DNA of 64,000 bases from Marinobacter lipolyticus. GTDB lineage: Bacteria > Pseudomonadota > Gammaproteobacteria > Pseudomonadales > Oleiphilaceae. The first letter of the stretch is position 1, and each line of letters opens with the position of its first letter. This document shows positions 36,737-45,007 of this stretch, piece after piece. The stretch is taken from NCBI RefSeq assembly GCF_018424605.1, contig NZ_QTKT01000013.1, forward strand, positions 1-64,000. Reading direction: 5' to 3'. The translations under genes were made by a program, and so were the position numbers. Under the pieces are notes generated by a model. It did not search any database and was not told the origin of the DNA. It worked only from the letters and a program-made list of their open reading frames with translations.

Positions 36737-37729
36737 TCAGGTTCTCGGGGCGTACTCCAGCACGTCGGAGAAAAACGCCGTTTCCGGCAAGCCCGCGTCG
36801 ATCAGGGCGTCCATCAGGGTGTACACCATGGTGGGCGAGCCGCTGGCATGCACTTCAACATGCTTCCAGTCCACCCCCGAGGCCAGCACCGCCCGTACCA
36901 GCTGGTCGTGATGCCCGGCCCAGTCATTGTCCTCGTCGTCGCCAACCACCGGTAAGAAGGTGAACGGTGGCCAATCCTGCTGCCATTGCTGCGCCAGCGA
37001 GCGCAGGTACATGTCTTCGTGGCGCCGCACTCCCCAGAACAGCTTGACCGGCTCTTGATAGCCCGTTGTTCTCAGGTAATCCACCAGGCTTTTCATCTGC
37101 GCGAAACCGGTACCGGCGGCCACCAGCAACATCGGCTTTTCCGGCGCAGCGGCCAGGCAGGCCTTGCCGTGGGGAAGCTCAACCGTGACCTCGCTACCCG
37201 AGGTCAGCGCCTCAATCACCTTTTGCGCCGAGACCCAGTCCGGTGCGGCCTGGATATGCAGTTCAATGCTCGATTCGGTCGGGCTACTGGCAATGGAAAA
37301 GTAGCAGGGATCGGCATCCGGGAGATTCACCGACAGATACTGACCGGCATGAAAGGACAACTCCCGTCGACGGGGCAGTTGAAGCTCGACCCGATACACG
37401 TCGTGGCTGATGGAGCGAACGTCCACCACCCTGGCCCGGTATTCACGAGGCTGATTGGTTCCTGCTGCCATAACGGCGTTTATCTCCAGTTGCAGGTCCT
37501 CGAGCGCCAGGCTTCTGCACAGCATCAGGCGCTCGGGAACCGTCATCGTCTGTTGGTTGCGGGTGTTCAGCGCGTGGCCGGCCAGCAGGCGAGCCTCGCA
37601 GATTTCGCACACCCCATTGCGGCAGGCGGCGGGCACGGCAATGCCCGCTTGGGCCGCGGCGTCGAGCAGGTCCTGGTCCGGGCGAACGGAAAATGTCAGC
37701 CCGGAGGGTTTCAGGGTTACCCGATGCAC
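36737..37729 (-). CDS. Flavin/ferredoxin-type reductase next to ubiD
   Basis: A 330-aa electron-transfer protein. A plant-type [2Fe-2S] domain (1-90) has Cys36, Cys41, Cys44 and Cys71. An FAD-binding domain follows (RRRELSFHAGQYLSVNLP), then an NAD-binding domain (MLLVAAGTGFAQMKSLVDYL). The layout is that of CDP-6-deoxyglucoseen reductase/phenol hydroxylase reductase-like proteins. The GTG at 37729 has AGGA eight bases before it and starts 14 bases after the ubiD stop. A TTG at 37771 would overlap ubiD. In enterobacteria a flavin reductase (fre) also sits beside ubiD, so supplying reduced FMN for prenyl-FMN formation is a plausible role. Confidence 0.87.
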   Translation of the reverse strand: MHRVTLKPSGLTFSVRPDQDLLDAAAQAGIAVPAACRNGVCEICEARLLAGHALNTRNQQTMTVPERLMLCRSLALEDLQLEINAVMAAGTNQPREYRARVVDVRSISHDVYRVELQLPRRRELSFHAGQYLSVNLPDADPCYFSIASSPTESSIELHIQAAPDWVSAQKVIEALTSGSEVTVELPHGKACLAAAPEKPMLLVAAGTGFAQMKSLVDYLRTTGYQEPVKLFWGVRRHEDMYLRSLAQQWQQDWPPFTFLPVVGDDEDNDWAGHHDQLVRAVLASGVDWKHVEVHASGSPTMVYTLMDALIDAGLPETAFFSDVLEYAPRT

Positions 37730-37742
37730 ATCAGTGTTCCTG

Positions 37743-39230
37743 TTACTCGGGGCGACGGGGCGATGTTTCAATCCCCAGGCTATCCCAGAGCTCGTCCACC
37801 CGCTGTTTGACGTCCTCGGTCATGGCGATGGGCGTGCCCCATTCCCGGTCGGTTTCGCCCGGCCATTTGTTGGTAGCATCCATCCCCATTTTCGAGCCCA
37901 GACCGGACACCGGCGAGGCAAAATCCAGGTAATCAATCGGCGTGCTCTCCACCAGAGTGGTATCCCGCGCCGGGTCCATACGGGTGGTCATCGCCCAGAT
38001 CACGTCCTGCCAGTCCCGGGCGTTGACGTCATCGTCGGTGACAATCACGAACTTGGTGTACATGAACTGACGCAGGAAGGACCATACCCCCATCATCACC
38101 CGCTTGGCATGGCCCGGGTACTGTTTCTTCATGGTCACCACTGCAAGGCGATAGGAGCAGCCTTCCGGGGGCAGGTAGAAATCCACGATCTCCGGAAACT
38201 GCTTCTGCAGAATCGGGATGAACACCTCGTTGAGCGCCACACCGAGAATGGCCGGCTCATCGGGCGGGCGGCCGGTGTAGGTGCTGTGATAGATCGGGTC
38301 CTTGCGATGGGTTATGCGCTCGACGGTAAACACCGGGAACTCATCCACTTCGTTGTAGTACCCGGTGTGATCCCCGAACGGTCCTTCCGGCGCCACGTCG
38401 TCCGGGTAGATGAACCCTTCCAGCACAATCTCGGCACTGGCCGGAACCTGCAGATCACTGAGACCACATTTGACCAGTTCGGTGCGGCCGCCCCGTAACA
38501 GGCCGGCAAAGGCGTATTCCGAGAGGGTGTCCGGCACCGGCGTTACCGCACCAAGAATGGTGGCCGGATCGGCGCCGAGGGCAACCGCCACCGGGTAGGG
38601 CTGCCCCGGATTGGCCTTCCTGAACTCCTGAAAGTCCAGCGCGCCGCCACGGTGACTGAGCCAGCGCATGATCAGCCGGTTCCGGCCAATCACCTGCTGA
38701 CGGTAAATGCCCAGATTCTGCCGCTCCTTGTTCGGCCCGCGGGTGATCACCAACGGCCAGGTCACCAGCGGACCGGCGTCCCCGGGCCAGCAGTGCTGCA
38801 CCGGAATCTGGTACAGATCCACCTGGTCTTTATCGATCACCACGTCCTGACAGGGCGCCGAACGCAACACCTTGGGGCTCATGCGCATAACCTGGCGGAA
38901 CAGGGGCAGCTTTTCGATGGCGTCTTTGAAACCCTTGGGGGGATCCGGTTCCTTCAGAAAGGCCAGCAGCTTGCCAATGTCCCGCAGCGCGGTCACATCC
39001 TCCTGCCCCATGCCCATGGCCACCCGTTTCGGCGTGCCAAACAGGTTGGCCAGTACCGGCATGTCGTAGCCTTTGGGATTCTCGAACAACAACGCCGGAC
39101 CGCCTGCCCGCAACGTGCGGTCGCAGATCTCGGTCATTTCCAGGTGCGGGTCGACTTCGACGGAAATACGCTTGAGCTCGCCCAGCTTTTCCAGCTGATC
39201 GATAAAGTCTCGCAGATCGTTGTATTTCAT
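37743..39230 (-). CDS. ubiD: 4-hydroxy-3-polyprenylbenzoate decarboxylase
   Basis: A 495-aa prenyl-FMN-dependent decarboxylase of ubiquinone biosynthesis. Characteristic segments are [37 protein letters not shown], the active-site stretch [20 protein letters not shown] and [20 protein letters not shown]. The length matches E. coli UbiD (497 aa). The reading frame extends upstream to 39371, but the ATG at 39230 ([19 protein letters not shown]) is the family start, with GGAG upstream. It is leftward, followed by the flavin reductase gene and preceded by a palindromic element. Confidence 0.96.
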   Translation of the reverse strand: MKYNDLRDFIDQLEKLGELKRISVEVDPHLEMTEICDRTLRAGGPALLFENPKGYDMPVLANLFGTPKRVAMGMGQEDVTALRDIGKLLAFLKEPDPPKGFKDAIEKLPLFRQVMRMSPKVLRSAPCQDVVIDKDQVDLYQIPVQHCWPGDAGPLVTWPLVITRGPNKERQNLGIYRQQVIGRNRLIMRWLSHRGGALDFQEFRKANPGQPYPVAVALGADPATILGAVTPVPDTLSEYAFAGLLRGGRTELVKCGLSDLQVPASAEIVLEGFIYPDDVAPEGPFGDHTGYYNEVDEFPVFTVERITHRKDPIYHSTYTGRPPDEPAILGVALNEVFIPILQKQFPEIVDFYLPPEGCSYRLAVVTMKKQYPGHAKRVMMGVWSFLRQFMYTKFVIVTDDDVNARDWQDVIWAMTTRMDPARDTTLVESTPIDYLDFASPVSGLGSKMGMDATNKWPGETDREWGTPIAMTEDVKQRVDELWDSLGIETSPRRPE

Positions 39231-39299
39231 TCGGTGCTCCGTTTTTGCGCTTCCGGTACTACGGAGATGGGACGGCACTGGACTTTTAGCCCGGGGCGG

Positions 39300-39379
39300 A
39301 ACGAGATGTGGGGCAGGGGCCCCAAAACGGGAAACGTGGTTTCCCTGAACGTTTTGGAACCCCTGCCCCACACCTCATT
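39300..39379. repeat. Long imperfect palindrome between rho and ubiD
   Basis: Two 30-base arms (39300-39329 and 39350-39379) are reverse complements with four mismatches. A core around TGTGGGGCAGGGG pairs with CCCCTGCCCCACA. The 20-base centre contains a smaller palindrome, GGAAAC-gtg-GTTTCC. It lies about 50 bases beyond the rho stop. No T-run follows, so it is not a canonical intrinsic terminator. It could be a dispersed extragenic palindrome (REP/MITE type) that stabilises or ends the rho mRNA. Confidence 0.7.
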
Positions 39380-39432
39380 CTTCAGACTTCAGGTTACGGC
39401 ACCGCATTCCGGCGCCTCACCTGTGCCTGAAA

Positions 39433-40695
39433 TCAACGACGCTTCATGGACTGGAAGAATTCGTCGTTGGTCTTGGTTTCTTTCAGCTTATCCAGCAGGA
39501 ACTCGATGGCGGCGGTGTCGTCGTCCATGGAGTGCAGCAGCTTGCGCAGGATCCACACCCGCTGGATGTCTGCCTCGGTCATCAGCAGGTCCTCGCGGCG
39601 GGTGCCGGAGCTGCGGATGTTGATGGCCGGGTAGGTACGCTTCTCGGCAATCTTGCGATCCAGATGGATCTCCATGTTGCCGGTACCCTTGAACTCCTCG
39701 TAGATGACCTCGTCCATCTTGGACCCGGTGTTCACCAGTGCGGTTGCCAGGATGGTCAGGCTACCGCCCTCTTCCACATTCCGGGCAGCACCGAAGAAGC
39801 GCTTGGGTTTCTCCAGGGCGTGGGCGTCCACACCACCGGTCAGCACCTTGCCGGAAGACGGAATCACCGTGTTGTAGGCGCGGGCCAGACGAGTGATGGA
39901 ATCCAGCAGGATCACCACGTCTTTCTTGTGCTCGACCAGACGCTTGGCCTTTTCGATCACCATCTCGGCCACCTGAACGTGACGGGCCGGCGGCTCGTCG
40001 AAGGTGGAGGCGATGACTTCGCCGCGCACGGTGCGTTGCATTTCCGTCACTTCTTCCGGACGCTCGTCGATGAGCAGTACCATGACGTGGCATTCCGGAT
40101 TGTTACGGGTAATGGACTGGGCGATGCTCTGCATCAGCAGCGTCTTACCGGCCTTGGGCGGAGACACGATCAGACCACGCTGCCCCTTGCCGATGGGCGC
40201 CACCAGATCGAGCACCCGCGAGGAAAGGTCCTCGGTGCTGCCGTTACCGGCTTCGAGCATCAGGCGCTCGTCCGGGAACAGCGGCGTCAGGTTTTCGAAC
40301 AGAATCTTGTTGCGGGCGTTGTCCGGCTTGTCGAAGTTAATCTCATTAACTTTCAGCAGGGCAAAGTAACGCTCGCCGTCTTTGGGTGGGCGGATCTTGC
40401 CCGCCACCGTGTCACCGGTTCGCAGGTTGAAACGACGAATCTGGCTAGGCGACACGTAGATATCGTCAGGGCCGGCAAGGTATGAAGCATCGGCGGAACG
40501 GAGGAAACCGAAACCGTCCTGCAGAATTTCCAGTACGCCATCACCGTAGATGTCTTCGCCGCTTTTGGCATGTTTCTTCAGAATGGTGAAGATAACATCC
40601 TGCTTGCGCGAACGAGCCAGGTTATCAAGGCCCATCTCTTGCGCAATATCGAGCAATTCGGGCACGGATTTCTGCTTGAGTTCAGTAAGGTTCAT
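39433..40695 (-). CDS. rho: Transcription termination factor Rho
   Basis: A 420-aa hexameric RNA helicase. The N-terminal domain (1-47) and the cold-shock-like primary RNA-binding site (about 48-118, [19 protein letters not shown]) precede the RecA-like ATPase. That domain has P-loop [13 protein letters not shown] and Walker [14 protein letters not shown], with the Q- and R-loop regions conserved. Length and N-terminus [15 protein letters not shown] match E. coli Rho (419 aa). No obvious Shine-Dalgarno precedes the ATG. Rho is autoregulated in E. coli, and the long leader upstream could serve that here. Confidence 0.97.
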   Translation of the reverse strand: MNLTELKQKSVPELLDIAQEMGLDNLARSRKQDVIFTILKKHAKSGEDIYGDGVLEILQDGFGFLRSADASYLAGPDDIYVSPSQIRRFNLRTGDTVAGKIRPPKDGERYFALLKVNEINFDKPDNARNKILFENLTPLFPDERLMLEAGNGSTEDLSSRVLDLVAPIGKGQRGLIVSPPKAGKTLLMQSIAQSITRNNPECHVMVLLIDERPEEVTEMQRTVRGEVIASTFDEPPARHVQVAEMVIEKAKRLVEHKKDVVILLDSITRLARAYNTVIPSSGKVLTGGVDAHALEKPKRFFGAARNVEEGGSLTILATALVNTGSKMDEVIYEEFKGTGNMEIHLDRKIAEKRTYPAINIRSSGTRREDLLMTEADIQRVWILRKLLHSMDDDTAAIEFLLDKLKETKTNDEFFQSMKRR

Positions 40696-41063
40696 AGGTT
40701 GTTAGATTGTCAGGAATGGAAGTAAACGAATATTGGAATGACAGGAATGCCCTTGAACGGATTGATCGGGTATTAGCTGAACTTGGTGCTGGCCAGATGG
40801 AGCAACCGGTAAGTGAAGAGAGCCGGAAAAGTACTGAAGCCAGAGACAGGAAGAACAACCGTTCGCCGGGCACTTGGGATAATCGTCCACCTGACCAATG
40901 AATGTCAAGTGATGCTGGCCAAATTTACACCAACGACTGCACGCATCACAGCGGAAATACCCCGGGGCCGCCCGGACTCCCCCTCATGGGATACCCCCTT
41001 CCATTCCCCTGCCGCTACGGAGATACTGGCCACAATCAGTGATTTAACCTGCGGAGCCAGCTC
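40696..41063. other. Intergenic region upstream of rho and moaB
   Basis: These 368 bases separate the divergent rho and moaB starts. On the rho strand a TTGACA box (40903-40908) and an ATTATC box (40878-40883) are 19 bases apart, a weak promoter candidate that would give a rho leader of about 175 bases. Short ORFs on both strands here (up to 68 codons) have no Shine-Dalgarno or coding signature. On the moaB side only a GCGGAG element eight bases or so before the ATG is clear. No structured RNA or repeat was recognised. Confidence 0.35.
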
Positions 41064-41636
41064 ATGAGCAGCGAAGAAACCAGCGAACTCAAGCCCCTGA
41101 ACATTGCCATTCTGACGGTATCGGATAGCCGCGGCGCCGCAGAGGACACCTCGGGCCAGTATCTCGAAGACCAGGTGGTCGAGGCAGGACACCAGTTGAT
41201 TGCCCGCCGCATCCTTCCCGACGACGTCTACCTGGTGCGTGCGCTGATGGCCGGCTGGATTGCCGATCCGGACATTCACGCCGTCATCATCACCGGCGGC
41301 ACCGGATTTCACGAACGGGACAGCACTCCCGAAGCCGTGGCGCCGCTGCTGGACAAGACCATCGACGGCTTCGGCGAGGAATTCCGGCGGTTGTCCGCCG
41401 CGGAAATCGGCACCTCGACGATCCAGTCCCGGGCTTTTGGCGGCCTGGCCAACCATACGGTGATCTTCTGCCTGCCCGGCTCCACCGGCGCCTGCCGCAC
41501 TGGCTGGAACGGCATTCTGAGCAGCCAGCTGGACAGCCGCCACGGCCCCTGCAACTTCTCCGCGCTGGCGTTGCGCAAGCCCCAAGCGCCCTATCAGCGA
41601 CTGCACGAGAAAATCGGCAGCCGGGGGACCAGATAA
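41064..41636 (+). CDS. moaB: Molybdopterin adenylyltransferase-like MoaB
   Basis: A 190-aa MoaB/Mog-fold protein of molybdenum cofactor synthesis that binds or adenylylates molybdopterin. The conserved motifs are [37 protein letters not shown] and [14 protein letters not shown]. It is the first gene of a tight run moaB-moeA-moaD-moaE (gaps of one or two bases). The pathway's early genes moaA and moaC are not in the window. Confidence 0.94.
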   Translation: MSSEETSELKPLNIAILTVSDSRGAAEDTSGQYLEDQVVEAGHQLIARRILPDDVYLVRALMAGWIADPDIHAVIITGGTGFHERDSTPEAVAPLLDKTIDGFGEEFRRLSAAEIGTSTIQSRAFGGLANHTVIFCLPGSTGACRTGWNGILSSQLDSRHGPCNFSALALRKPQAPYQRLHEKIGSRGTR

Positions 41637-41638
41637 CC

Positions 41639-42853
41639 ATGGCCGACCAGCAACTGACGCCCGTAGACGCTGCCATCGACCAGCTCCTTGCACAGGCAAT
41701 GTCGGTGACCGGCCGGCAAACCGTCGCGCTCGCCGACAGCCTGGGACGGATTCTTGCGGACGATCATCGGGTACCTGCGGACGTGCCACCCGCCGATAAC
41801 AGCGCCGTGGACGGTTATGCCCTGAGAGCCCGCGACCTGTCAGCGGGCAAGGCACTGCCGGTGTCCGCGCGGGTCCCTGCAGGCCATGCTCCCGCGGCCA
41901 TTGAGCCTGGCACCGCTGTTCGCCTCTTCACCGGCTCTGAAATTCCCGCCGGTGCCGATGCGGTGGTGATGCAGGAGCGAACCGAACGGACCGATGCCGG
42001 CATTACCGTTCAGGCAGAAGTAAACGAGGGCCAGAATATCCGCCGCCGCGGCCAGGACCTGAGCGCGGGCGACCTGGCACTGGCCAGGGGCACCCGCATC
42101 CGCCCCCAGGAAATGGGCTTGCTGGCCTCCATGGGTGCGGCCCGGGTTGAGGTGTCGCGTCGCCTGAAGGTCGCCATCCTGACCACCGGCGACGAGCTGG
42201 TGGAACCGGGAACGCCCCTTGAGCCCGGACAGATCTACAACACCAATCGCTTCACCTTGCTGGGCTTGCTGGCCGCCGCCGGTTGCGAGGTGGTGCTGTG
42301 TGAAACGCTCCGGGACACCCGGGAAGCCACCCGTTCGACCCTGAAACGGGCCGCGGGCGAGGCGGACCTGATCATCACCAGTGGCGGCGTGTCGGTGGGT
42401 GAGGAGGATCACGTGCGGGCGGTGCTGGAGGAGTCCGGAGAGCTGGCGCTGTGGCGGCTGGCGATCAAACCGGGCAAGCCGCTGGCGTTTGGCAAGATCG
42501 CCGGCACCCCGATTCTGGGCCTGCCGGGTAACCCTGCGGCGGTACTGGTGACGTTCCTGGTGGTTGCCATCCCCTACATTCGCAAATGCCAGGGTGCAAC
42601 GCATTACCGGGCGCAGGGCGAGCGGCTACCCGCCGCTTTTACGGTCGCATCGCCCTCTATCCGACGGGAGTTTGTGCGGGCACGAAAGGAAGTCCACGAC
42701 CAGCGGGTCGCCGTTGCCGCCTATCCCAACCAGAGCTCCGGCATGCTCAGTTCGGCGTGCTGGGCCGATGGCCTGGCGGTGGTTCCGGAGCACACCACGA
42801 TCAGCCCCGGTGATACACTTACCTATTATTCCTTTGCCGAGCTTCTGGGGTAA
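41639..42853 (+). CDS. moeA: Molybdopterin molybdenumtransferase MoeA
   Basis: A 404-aa enzyme that inserts molybdate into adenylylated molybdopterin. The N-terminal part (DVPPADNSAVDGYALRARD, VRLFTGSEIPAGADAVVMQE) and the MoCF domain (KVAILTTGDELVEPGTPLEP, IITSGGVSVGEEDHVRAVLE, LGLPGNPAAVLVTF) are complete. It starts two bases after moaB and ends two bases before moaD, so it is clearly co-transcribed. Confidence 0.96.
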   Translation: MADQQLTPVDAAIDQLLAQAMSVTGRQTVALADSLGRILADDHRVPADVPPADNSAVDGYALRARDLSAGKALPVSARVPAGHAPAAIEPGTAVRLFTGSEIPAGADAVVMQERTERTDAGITVQAEVNEGQNIRRRGQDLSAGDLALARGTRIRPQEMGLLASMGAARVEVSRRLKVAILTTGDELVEPGTPLEPGQIYNTNRFTLLGLLAAAGCEVVLCETLRDTREATRSTLKRAAGEADLIITSGGVSVGEEDHVRAVLEESGELALWRLAIKPGKPLAFGKIAGTPILGLPGNPAAVLVTFLVVAIPYIRKCQGATHYRAQGERLPAAFTVASPSIRREFVRARKEVHDQRVAVAAYPNQSSGMLSSACWADGLAVVPEHTTISPGDTLTYYSFAELLG

Positions 42854-42855
42854 TC

Positions 42856-43119
42856 ATGGCCGACGACACCACCCTGACCGTGCGCTTTTTTGCCCGCCTG
42901 CGGGAAGAATTGCAGACCGACACCCTGACGCTGCCGCTGGACACGCCCACCACCGCCGGTCAGCTGCTGTCCACGCTGGCGCAGAAAGGTGGCCCCTGGG
43001 CTCAGCTGGCCGGGGGACAACCGGTGATGATTGCGGTGAACCAAGCCATGGCAAAACCGGACACCCCGCTTAATGGCGGAGACGAGGTGGCGTTCTTCCC
43101 ACCGGTGACGGGAGGCTGA
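42856..43119 (+). CDS. moaD: Molybdopterin synthase sulfur-carrier subunit MoaD
   Basis: An 87-aa ubiquitin-like protein (TLTVRFFARLREELQTDTL, NGGDEVAFFPPVTGG). The C-terminal Gly-Gly is thiocarboxylated and donates sulfur to cyclic pyranopterin monophosphate within the MoaD/MoaE heterotetramer. It starts two bases after moeA and ends one base before moaE, its partner subunit. Confidence 0.95.
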   Translation: MADDTTLTVRFFARLREELQTDTLTLPLDTPTTAGQLLSTLAQKGGPWAQLAGGQPVMIAVNQAMAKPDTPLNGGDEVAFFPPVTGG

Positions 43120-43120
43120 A

Positions 43121-43576
43121 ATGAACTATTCGGTTTCTGTCCAGCATCAGGATTTTGACGTCGCCGAGGAATATCAGGCACTGCGGGACAGCGGTGCCGG
43201 CACCGGTGCCATTGCCACCTTCACCGGGCTGGTGCGCGACAGCGGCGATCTGCAGGGGGTCACCGGGCTGTTCCTGGAGCATTATCCGGGGATGACTGAG
43301 CAGGTGGTCACCGGTCTGATTGCCGAGGCATCGACCCGCTGGGATGTGCGCAAGGCACGGGTGGTGCACCGAGTGGGCAGGTTGGCGCTGTGCGACCAGA
43401 TCGTGTTCGTGGGGGTGTGCAGTGCCCATCGCGGCGATGCGTTTGCGGCCTGTGCGTTTATCATGGACGCGCTGAAAACGTCGGCGCCGTTCTGGAAAAA
43501 GGAGTTGTCGGGCGAGGAAGAACATTGGGTTGGGCAGAGGGATTCCGACCTGGCGCGGCATAGAGATTGGGAATAG
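43121..43576 (+). CDS. moaE: Molybdopterin synthase catalytic subunit MoaE
   Basis: A 151-aa catalytic subunit of molybdopterin synthase. The conserved segments are GAIATFTGLVRDS, LEHYPGMTEQ, VVHRVGRLALCDQIVFVGVC and the active-site region FIMDALKTSAPFWKKE, which carries the catalytic lysines. GGGAGG within the end of moaD is its Shine-Dalgarno. It is the last gene of the rightward Moco block and is followed by a 26-bp-arm palindrome and the convergent mobA. Confidence 0.95.
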   Translation: MNYSVSVQHQDFDVAEEYQALRDSGAGTGAIATFTGLVRDSGDLQGVTGLFLEHYPGMTEQVVTGLIAEASTRWDVRKARVVHRVGRLALCDQIVFVGVCSAHRGDAFAACAFIMDALKTSAPFWKKELSGEEEHWVGQRDSDLARHRDWE

Positions 43577-43606
43577 GCAGCATGCCGGTGCCTGACCGGC
43601 CGGTCC

Positions 43607-43712
43607 CTAATGCGGGTAGGTGGTGCCGAAAAACGCTTTGAATACGTCCCTGTACGCTTGGGCTCCGCCATCCATGGCTCCGCACATTTTCGGCACCACC
43701 TACCCGCATTAG
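43607..43712. repeat. Palindromic intergenic element with 26-bp perfect arms
   Basis: The arms at 43607-43632 (starting CTAATGCGGGTAGGTGG) and 43687-43712 are exact reverse complements. The 54-base centre contains a second hairpin, GCCAT-CC-ATGGC. The right arm covers the mobA stop codon (43709-43711). The element lies between the convergent ends of moaE and mobA, where it could act as a two-way terminator or mRNA stabiliser. The CCATGGATGG-type core resembles extragenic repeats I associate with Marinobacter-like genomes, but copy number cannot be seen from one window. Confidence 0.75.
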
Positions 43713-44338
43713 CGCCCTTCTGTTGAGTTGTCTTCGATGTCTTTCGGGCGATTCCTGTTTTTGAACGCCTGAGACACATCTGTGAATGCCACCCGTTGAA
43801 CTCCCGCTGCTTCTGCGAAGGCCATCACTTTGCGATTGCCTTGCTGTAGCTGCTTTTCCAGCAGTGGAACCAGGGCTACCGGATAGACACCGTGGAGCGG
43901 GTGCACCCTGCCCTCGCATTCGGCGATTACGGCAGTTTCCGGGGCAGCCTGCCAGGCGCTGACAAGTTTCACCAGAATCGTAGGGGTCATTTCGGGGGTA
44001 TCACAGGGGCAGACCAGAACCGCAGCGGCACCGTGAGCCCGGGCCCGGCGCAGGCCAGTGAGAAGGCCGGCGAGAGGGCCCTGGCCGTGAACCGCGGTGT
44101 CATCCTCGAATACCTGGTCAGGGGCCGGGGCGAGCGCGTGGTAGTCATCAAGGGAGCGGTTGGCGCTGATCAGCACAGGGCTGGCAACGGTCGAGAGGGC
44201 CGCAAAAACCCATGCGGCCATGGGCCGGCCCTGCCAGGGAACCATGCCTTTGTCGCGTCCGCCGAGGCGGCGACCTTCGCCTCCGGCCAGCAGCAGGCCG
44301 ATAACGCGTGACGGGCGGGAAGGGTTCTTCATGGCCAT
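43709..44338 (-). CDS. mobA: Molybdenum cofactor guanylyltransferase MobA
   Basis: A 209-aa nucleotidyltransferase that adds GMP to Mo-molybdopterin to make the MGD cofactor. The GTP-binding motif GLLLAGGEGRRLGGRDKG is near the N-terminus, followed by GQGPLAGLLTGL and the metal-binding VLVCPCDTPEM. It completes the Moco set next to moaB-moeA-moaD-moaE but points the other way. The first ATG (44338) lies directly at the end of the trxA terminator T-run. A second ATG two codons later (44332) is equally possible. Expression may depend on readthrough or an unseen promoter. Confidence 0.93.
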   Translation of the reverse strand: MAMKNPSRPSRVIGLLLAGGEGRRLGGRDKGMVPWQGRPMAAWVFAALSTVASPVLISANRSLDDYHALAPAPDQVFEDDTAVHGQGPLAGLLTGLRRARAHGAAAVLVCPCDTPEMTPTILVKLVSAWQAAPETAVIAECEGRVHPLHGVYPVALVPLLEKQLQQGNRKVMAFAEAAGVQRVAFTDVSQAFKNRNRPKDIEDNSTEGR

Positions 44339-44374
44339 AAAAAACCGCCCGTGAACCAGGGTTCAGGGGCGGTT
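44339..44374 (-). terminator. Intrinsic terminator after trxA
   Basis: On the minus strand a GC-rich hairpin follows the trxA stop. Arms of 16 bases (44341-44356 and 44359-44374) pair with one mismatch, and a run of T residues comes immediately after. The mobA ATG begins one base beyond this T-run, so the terminator also separates, or attenuates expression into, mobA. Confidence 0.88.
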
Positions 44375-44393
44375 TCAGCCGTTCGGGCAGCAA

Positions 44394-44720
44394 TCAGAGA
44401 TTGCTGTCCAGGAAGGCCGCGAGCTGGGATTTGGACAGCGCGCCCACTTTGGTGGCGTCCACGTTGCCGTTCTTGAACAGCATCAGGGTGGGAATGCCAC
44501 GGATGTTGAACTTGGGCGGCGTTTGCTCGTTCTCGTCGATATTGAGCTTGCAGATCTTCAGCTTGCCGTCGTATTCATCGGCAATCTCTTCCAGAACCGG
44601 CGCGATCATTTTGCACGGGCCACACCATTCAGCCCAGTAATCTACCAGTACAGGTACGTCAGACTGCAGTACGTCCTGTTCGAAGGATGCGTCGGTTACG
44701 TTTACGATATTTCCGCTCAT
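44394..44720 (-). CDS. trxA: Thioredoxin 1
   Basis: A 108-aa cytosolic dithiol reductase. The active site WCGPC has Cys33 and Cys36. The cis-proline loop [12 protein letters not shown] and [19 protein letters not shown] are canonical. The ATG at 44720 has CAGGAA seven bases upstream. An ATG two codons earlier is too close to that element. It is divergent from ppx. In Pseudomonas trxA is next to rho; here the molybdopterin genes lie between them. Confidence 0.97.
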   Translation of the reverse strand: MSGNIVNVTDASFEQDVLQSDVPVLVDYWAEWCGPCKMIAPVLEEIADEYDGKLKICKLNIDENEQTPPKFNIRGIPTLMLFKNGNVDATKVGALSKSQLAAFLDSNL

Positions 44721-45007
44721 TACCATTTCCTGATTCAGGCACCAAACCGGCCTTGCGGCCTTTGCCGAAGCGTGGTGCTGTTGAACGTTGCTGAAGGCTG
44801 CCGTAAGAGTACCCGGCGGCCGTTCATCCTCATCTCAGTAGCGCATACTTTACGCGATTGGTCGGCTGTCTGTGAAGCGGTTCTGCCGACCTCTCGGTTT
44901 ACCGCTATACTGAGCGGGAGCAAATCCCCGATTTGCCTCTACTGACAGATCCGCCGGAATTCGCTTATAGTACCGGCACCGGTAACCCCCAGAGGAACTC
45001 TTCACCC

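Noticed and set aside
40702..40908. Small overlapping ORFs on both strands between rho and moaB
   Set aside because: No Shine-Dalgarno, no recognisable protein, and they overlap each other and the probable rho leader.
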